Source: Comamonas sp. (GTDB taxonomy: Bacteria > Pseudomonadota > Gammaproteobacteria > Burkholderiales > Burkholderiaceae_C). From it: DNA of 7,179 bases. The notes beneath the pieces were generated by a model. It saw only the letters and a program-made list of their open reading frames with translations, was not told the origin of the DNA and ran no database searches. The stretch covers positions 1-7,179 of the forward strand of contig JAHAYB010000488.1 in NCBI GenBank assembly GCA_018384835.1. Reading direction: 5' to 3'. A program made the position numbers and the translations under genes. Positions 4,700 through 7,179 of the stretch are shown one piece after another (position 1 is the stretch's first letter; every line of letters begins with the position of its first letter).

Positions 4700-4918
4700 T
4701 TATCACCCCTTCCTTTTGGAGTTGTTGCAAATGCTGATCCTCAGCTCGCGCATATGGCCATGTCGAGAGGCGTAGATAGCACTGCTGTGTGGAAAGCCAA
4801 GATGCGGGCCACGCACTTCCAGCAGCTCAACCGAAGCAGCCAGTGATTCCTGCTCGGCTTCAGAGAGCGTACCCCACCATTCGCCAAATTCATCGGTGTA
4901 TTCGATATCCCATTTCAT
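4692..4918 (-). pseudogene. HigB/RelE-type toxin (DUF891/Gp49-like) broken by internal deletion and frameshift
   Basis: The N-terminal part is canonical: MKWDIEYTDEFGEWWGTLSE, LAASVELLEVRGPHLGFPHS, SAIYASRHGHMRELRI. After MRELR, homologues continue with a core strand (PYR-LYAFDP-R-AILL-GGDK) and a C-terminal helix. Here the frame instead reads ISICNNSKRKG and stops at 4703. In another frame the DNA from 4739 encodes DQHLQQLQKEGVIND then TAA (4694-4692), which is the expected C-terminal tail (DEHL-QL-KEG). So the middle, about 35-45 codons by comparison with the family, was deleted with a net shift of frame. The missing segment holds the catalytic core, so the protein should be inactive. The start is firm: MKWD-EYTDEF is the family N-terminus. 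Confidence 0.87.
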
Positions 4919-4924
4919 GCAGCA

Positions 4925-4961
4925 AATATAAAGAGAAAATATATTCCGTCAATGGAATATA
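4925..4961 (-). promoter_or_regulatory. Promoter and palindromic operator of the minus-strand HigBA-type operon
   Basis: On the minus strand TTGACG (4952-4947) and TATATT (4930-4925) form a sigma70-like -35/-10 pair with a 16-bp spacer. A perfect 8-bp inverted repeat TATATTCC/GGAATATA (4961-4954 and 4947-4940) overlaps the -35, where an antitoxin repressor would be expected to bind. The toxin ATG is only six bases after the -10, so the transcript may be leaderless; no Shine-Dalgarno fits in that space. Confidence 0.65.
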
Positions 4962-4988
4962 AAACAGTGTGCTATGACCGTTTTTTAT

Positions 4989-5107
4989 TGTTCGTTTTTC
5001 GTCCCTACGTCGTTCTAGCGTCGTTATTGGTTTTTTTGGCTGGGAAATTCTTTGCAAAAGCAAGGGGTTAGGGGGTGGCGCACCTTCAGTCTCACAGAAG
5101 CCCTAGT
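4989..5107 (+). repeat. 5' cassette repeat, copy 2
   Basis: Direct, ungapped copy of 668-786 (constant offset 4321). It includes the paired CGTCGTT motifs (5008-5014 and 5019-5025), the AAGGGGTTAGGGGGTGGCG tract, and the first coding stretch TFSLTEAL. The differences include T-G-C at 5053-5055, which removes the TAA seen in copy 1 and creates a TTG codon, and C5081 in place of A760. Confidence 0.9.
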
Positions 5108-6950
5108 AACCTACCAAACCGCCAAGGCTGCTCAAGCTGAAGCCCTAAAAGATGTTGCCTTGGAAGTGAATGCCCAAGATCCTAGCCCGAAGGAAGGCAC
5201 CGCACTGGATACTTTTGTTAAAGGTTTTGATGACGCTGCTGCAAAAGCTGCCAAAACTAATGCACAGACAGCAGTAACTGACGCAGAAGCCGACCTTGCC
5301 GTTGCTGAGGCTGCGGTGCTTTCTGCAGCGGCCGCAAAGCTGTCTGACGCTGGCGGTAGTACGGATGATGCCAAGGTAGCCGGTGCTGGCCTGGCCGGTA
5401 TCAACGGCGACACCCGCATGACCGATGCGAACCTTGCGTCTGCTCTGAACAAAGCCAACGAGGCTGTGACCAAAGCCAAGAGCCTATACCTAAAAGACGG
5501 TACGGATGTTGCAGATGAAGACGGTGCCGCACAAGCAGGCTTTAACAAGATCTACACGAAAGATGGCGCATATACGACTGACTCCACCGGTGCCAAACAA
5601 GCTGGTTACTCTGAATCCCTTGCTACAATCGGTGCTTACGATGCAAGTACAAACCCAAATGGTAACCAAGTTGTTGAAGCTGCTGGCCAAGCTAGTAAAG
5701 CTTCGACCGTCACCTTCACCATTGAAGACAGCTTCACTGGTGTTCTAAAAATCGGCGGTGTCGAGTTCTCCGTAAAAGATGGTGTCTTCAACACTGGTGA
5801 TTTGAGTACTGTGGATTTTGGTAGTGGCAACAAAGGCGATCAAATTGCTACCATCGTGCGCGACGGTACTACTGGCCTTGTAACAATTACAAGTGTTCTT
5901 GCTGATAATGAGGGCGTTGATATCAGCGGTATTGCTATCAAGATTGCTCCAGTCGTTGACACCCTGACTGCCAAAGAGCTTCAAGATGCCGTTGAAGCTG
6001 CTGAAGATGATCTGGCTGCCGACATCTCCGCCAATGGCGATAACTTGGCCATGCTTCTTGATTTGCGTGCGGACATCATCGCCTACGTTGATGCAGGCGG
6101 TGATTTAACTGCTAATGCCTATAACGATGGTGTAGCTAAAACCGTAGCAGACCTGCTGGCAGTTGTTAACGGTATTAAAGCTAAAGTTGACGCAGACAAT
6201 ACAGCTGGCGCTGAGGCTGACGCAGATACATTCGTTGGTACGACCTTTAAGTCTGCTGCTTTTGCTGCCAACACCAGCGCAGCCGAAAAAGCCCTTAATG
6301 CTGCCATTAAGCACGTAGGGGAACGCCAGGATCTGGAAACTGCGGTTGCTGATGCTGAAACAGCTTTCTTTGCTACCGATACTGGTGCAGTAGTTGAGGC
6401 GGCAGAAAACTTGCTTGCGGCTCGTAAGACTCTGACCGACGCTGTTACCGAAGCAGAAACCGCACTAGAGACTGCTCAGGACAACCTGACCGACCTGAAT
6501 GCTGTTCTCGACATCTACGATGCCAAGGGCGAAGACGTTGATACAGCAGCTGAGGCTCTGGAAGCGCTGGGTGTTGACAACCTAGTCGAACTTGCAACCA
6601 GCAACAGCGGCGGCACGGCCAACGAGGCCGATCTGTATCTCCTCACCGCAGACACGAAAGACGGCATCAAGCTGACCAAGTTTGAAGCGGCTGACAAGCT
6701 GTTCATTGGCGATAGCTTCACTCGTTTCGACCTTGAAGCTGCCGATACGTTGAAGACTAAGGCTTACGGCGATGCTGGTACTTTGGAAGTCTTCTTCCAG
6801 CAAGATGGCAACAACGTCAACCTGTACTTCGAGAATGAGTCCTTTGACGGCAACGTCACCAGCGGCTTTGCAGGCACCATGATCACTATTACTGGTGTTC
6901 AGGCAGCCAATCTCGAACTGTCTGACAATGGTTTCATTACACTGGCTTAA
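5052..6950 (+). CDS. Large Ala/Asp/Thr-rich surface or secreted protein, copy 2 (type I secretion style C-terminus)
   Basis: There are 632 codons from a TTG that is the only in-frame start; the frame is open back to a TAG at 5016-5018. The first ten residues (MQKQGVRGWR) are translated repeat DNA, and the family-like opening is TFSLTEAL at 11-18. As in copy 1, GTG-GCG just before it is one base out of frame, so the TTG start is doubtful. Seen in order: Ala/Lys/Asp-rich helical region with coiled-coil character (~20-150); a beta module at about 215-310 (TVTFTIEDSFTGVLKIGGVE) related to the two modules of copy 1; a long Ala/Glu/Asp helical region (~310-520, e.g. EAETALETAQDNLTDLNAVL); and a C-terminal domain (ADLYLLTAD, KLFIGDSFTRFDLEA, LEVFFQQDGNNVNLYFENES, NGFITLA end). 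No cysteine or signal peptide is seen. The protein is acidic. Export by type I secretion is inferred from the C-terminus; its structural or adhesive role is unproven. Confidence 0.75.
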   Translation: MQKQGVRGWRTFSLTEALVTYQTAKAAQAEALKDVALEVNAQDPSPKEGTALDTFVKGFDDAAAKAAKTNAQTAVTDAEADLAVAEAAVLSAAAAKLSDAGGSTDDAKVAGAGLAGINGDTRMTDANLASALNKANEAVTKAKSLYLKDGTDVADEDGAAQAGFNKIYTKDGAYTTDSTGAKQAGYSESLATIGAYDASTNPNGNQVVEAAGQASKASTVTFTIEDSFTGVLKIGGVEFSVKDGVFNTGDLSTVDFGSGNKGDQIATIVRDGTTGLVTITSVLADNEGVDISGIAIKIAPVVDTLTAKELQDAVEAAEDDLAADISANGDNLAMLLDLRADIIAYVDAGGDLTANAYNDGVAKTVADLLAVVNGIKAKVDADNTAGAEADADTFVGTTFKSAAFAANTSAAEKALNAAIKHVGERQDLETAVADAETAFFATDTGAVVEAAENLLAARKTLTDAVTEAETALETAQDNLTDLNAVLDIYDAKGEDVDTAAEALEALGVDNLVELATSNSGGTANEADLYLLTADTKDGIKLTKFEAADKLFIGDSFTRFDLEAADTLKTKAYGDAGTLEVFFQQDGNNVNLYFENESFDGNVTSGFAGTMITITGVQAANLELSDNGFITLA

Positions 6951-6966
6951 TCCCGCCTAGCCCATC

Positions 6967-6990
6967 CCAGCCAGTTTTATAGTTGGCTGG
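6967..6990 (+). other. Conserved hairpin just after the stop codon, copy 2
   Basis: CCAGCCAG (6967-6974) pairs with TTGGCTGG (6983-6990) with one G-U wobble, loop TTTTATAG. It is the counterpart of 2877-2900; retention of the stem with a wobble change suggests the RNA structure matters. Confidence 0.6.
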
Positions 6991-7011
6991 TGGTGTAAGC
7001 AAGTACTACCA

Positions 7012-7049
7012 AACCCCTGCCCTGCTTTAAGTGGGGTGGGGGTTTTTTG
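7012..7049 (+). terminator. Rho-independent terminator of surface protein 2
   Basis: AACCCCTGCCC pairs with GGGGTGGGGGTT, followed by TTTTTT. It is the same structure as 2922-2959 with one C-to-T change in the 3' arm that still pairs as G-U. Confidence 0.85.
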
Positions 7050-7061
7050 TTGGCCACTGCC

Positions 7062-7109
7062 CACCTCTCCCCCTGCCAAGGGGGAGTACCCCGTAAGGGG
7101 GGAGGGGGT
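7062..7109. repeat. 48-bp GC-rich palindromic unit, copy C
   Basis: Third copy of the unit at 2972-3019 and 3146-3193, differing by a C-to-T in the small loop (CCCC-GTAA-GGGG). It is followed by TAAAAGGGCGTGACGTAA. Confidence 0.8.
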
Positions 7110-7179
7110 AAAAGGGCGTGACGTAAGCAAGAGGCAGGGCAAGTAAAACCGCCCTGCCCCTTGGATGCCCCGTAGAACC

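Larger units (their letters stand above)
6948..7179 (+). repeat. 3' cassette repeat, copy 2 (continues past the window)
   Basis: Colinear with 2858-3089 from the stop codon to the last base of the window. It contains the hairpin at 6967-6990, the terminator at 7012-7049 and the palindromic unit at 7062-7109. The copy is incomplete because the window ends inside it, so its true boundary is unknown. Confidence 0.92.

Noticed and set aside
5052..5054. TTG 5052 as a confident translation start of copy 2
   Set aside because: It is the only in-frame option, but copy 1 has TTA-A with a stop at the same place, there is no good ribosome binding site, and the first ten residues are translated repeat DNA; kept only as the formal start.
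668..7179. Diversity-generating retroelement acting on the surface proteins
   Set aside because: No reverse transcriptase, template/variable repeat pair or adenine-directed substitution pattern was seen; divergence covers whole domains.

Overview
The window looks like an accessory region of a Gram-negative bacterial chromosome of moderate GC. It is probably a gammaproteobacterium: HigBA/RelE-type toxin-antitoxin remnants, a DUF4160/DUF2442 pair, type I secretion style surface proteins and GC-rich palindromic intergenic repeats are typical there. A sulfur- or methane-oxidising environmental lineage is my guess, but the sequence does not prove it. No housekeeping gene, rRNA, tRNA or CRISPR array was seen.

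Layout. (1) 1-657: the right end of an IS200/IS605-family element (last 27 codons of tnpB plus the omega-RNA terminal hairpin) is joined to a 5'-truncated HigB/RelE-like toxin gene, followed by its intact, overlapping HigA-like antitoxin gene. (2) 668-3089: first surface-protein cassette, made of a 119-bp 5' repeat, a ~2.1 kb reading frame for a cysteine-free, acidic, Ala/Thr/Asp-rich protein with a type I secretion style C-terminus, and a 3' repeat with a hairpin, a terminator and GC-rich palindromes. (3) 3107-4345: palindromic repeats, an overlapping DUF4160 / DUF2442-HTH gene pair, a short tandem repeat, and a minus-strand terminator. (4) 4373-4961, minus strand: a second HigBA-type module with an intact antitoxin gene, a toxin gene broken by an internal frameshifting deletion, and a recognisable promoter/operator. 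(5) 4989-7179: second surface-protein cassette with the same 5' and 3' repeats and a different interior; its 3' repeat runs off the end of the window.

Main interest. The two cassettes share nearly identical non-coding flanks: the 5' repeat is ungapped with 8 mismatches by eye, and the 3' repeat is colinear and starts exactly at the stop codon. Their protein-coding interiors have diverged strongly. Copy 1 has no ATG, GTG or TTG for 87 in-frame codons and copy 2 has only a poor TTG. In both copies a GTG-GCG with an upstream purine-rich tract sits one base out of frame with the conserved Thr-Phe-Ser-Leu-Thr opening. This fits promoterless, start-less donor cassettes of a recombining surface-protein family, or a family of decaying paralogues. 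The sequence alone does not decide between them. Between the cassettes, and upstream of the first, lie toxin-antitoxin relics in which both toxins are broken and both antitoxins are intact.
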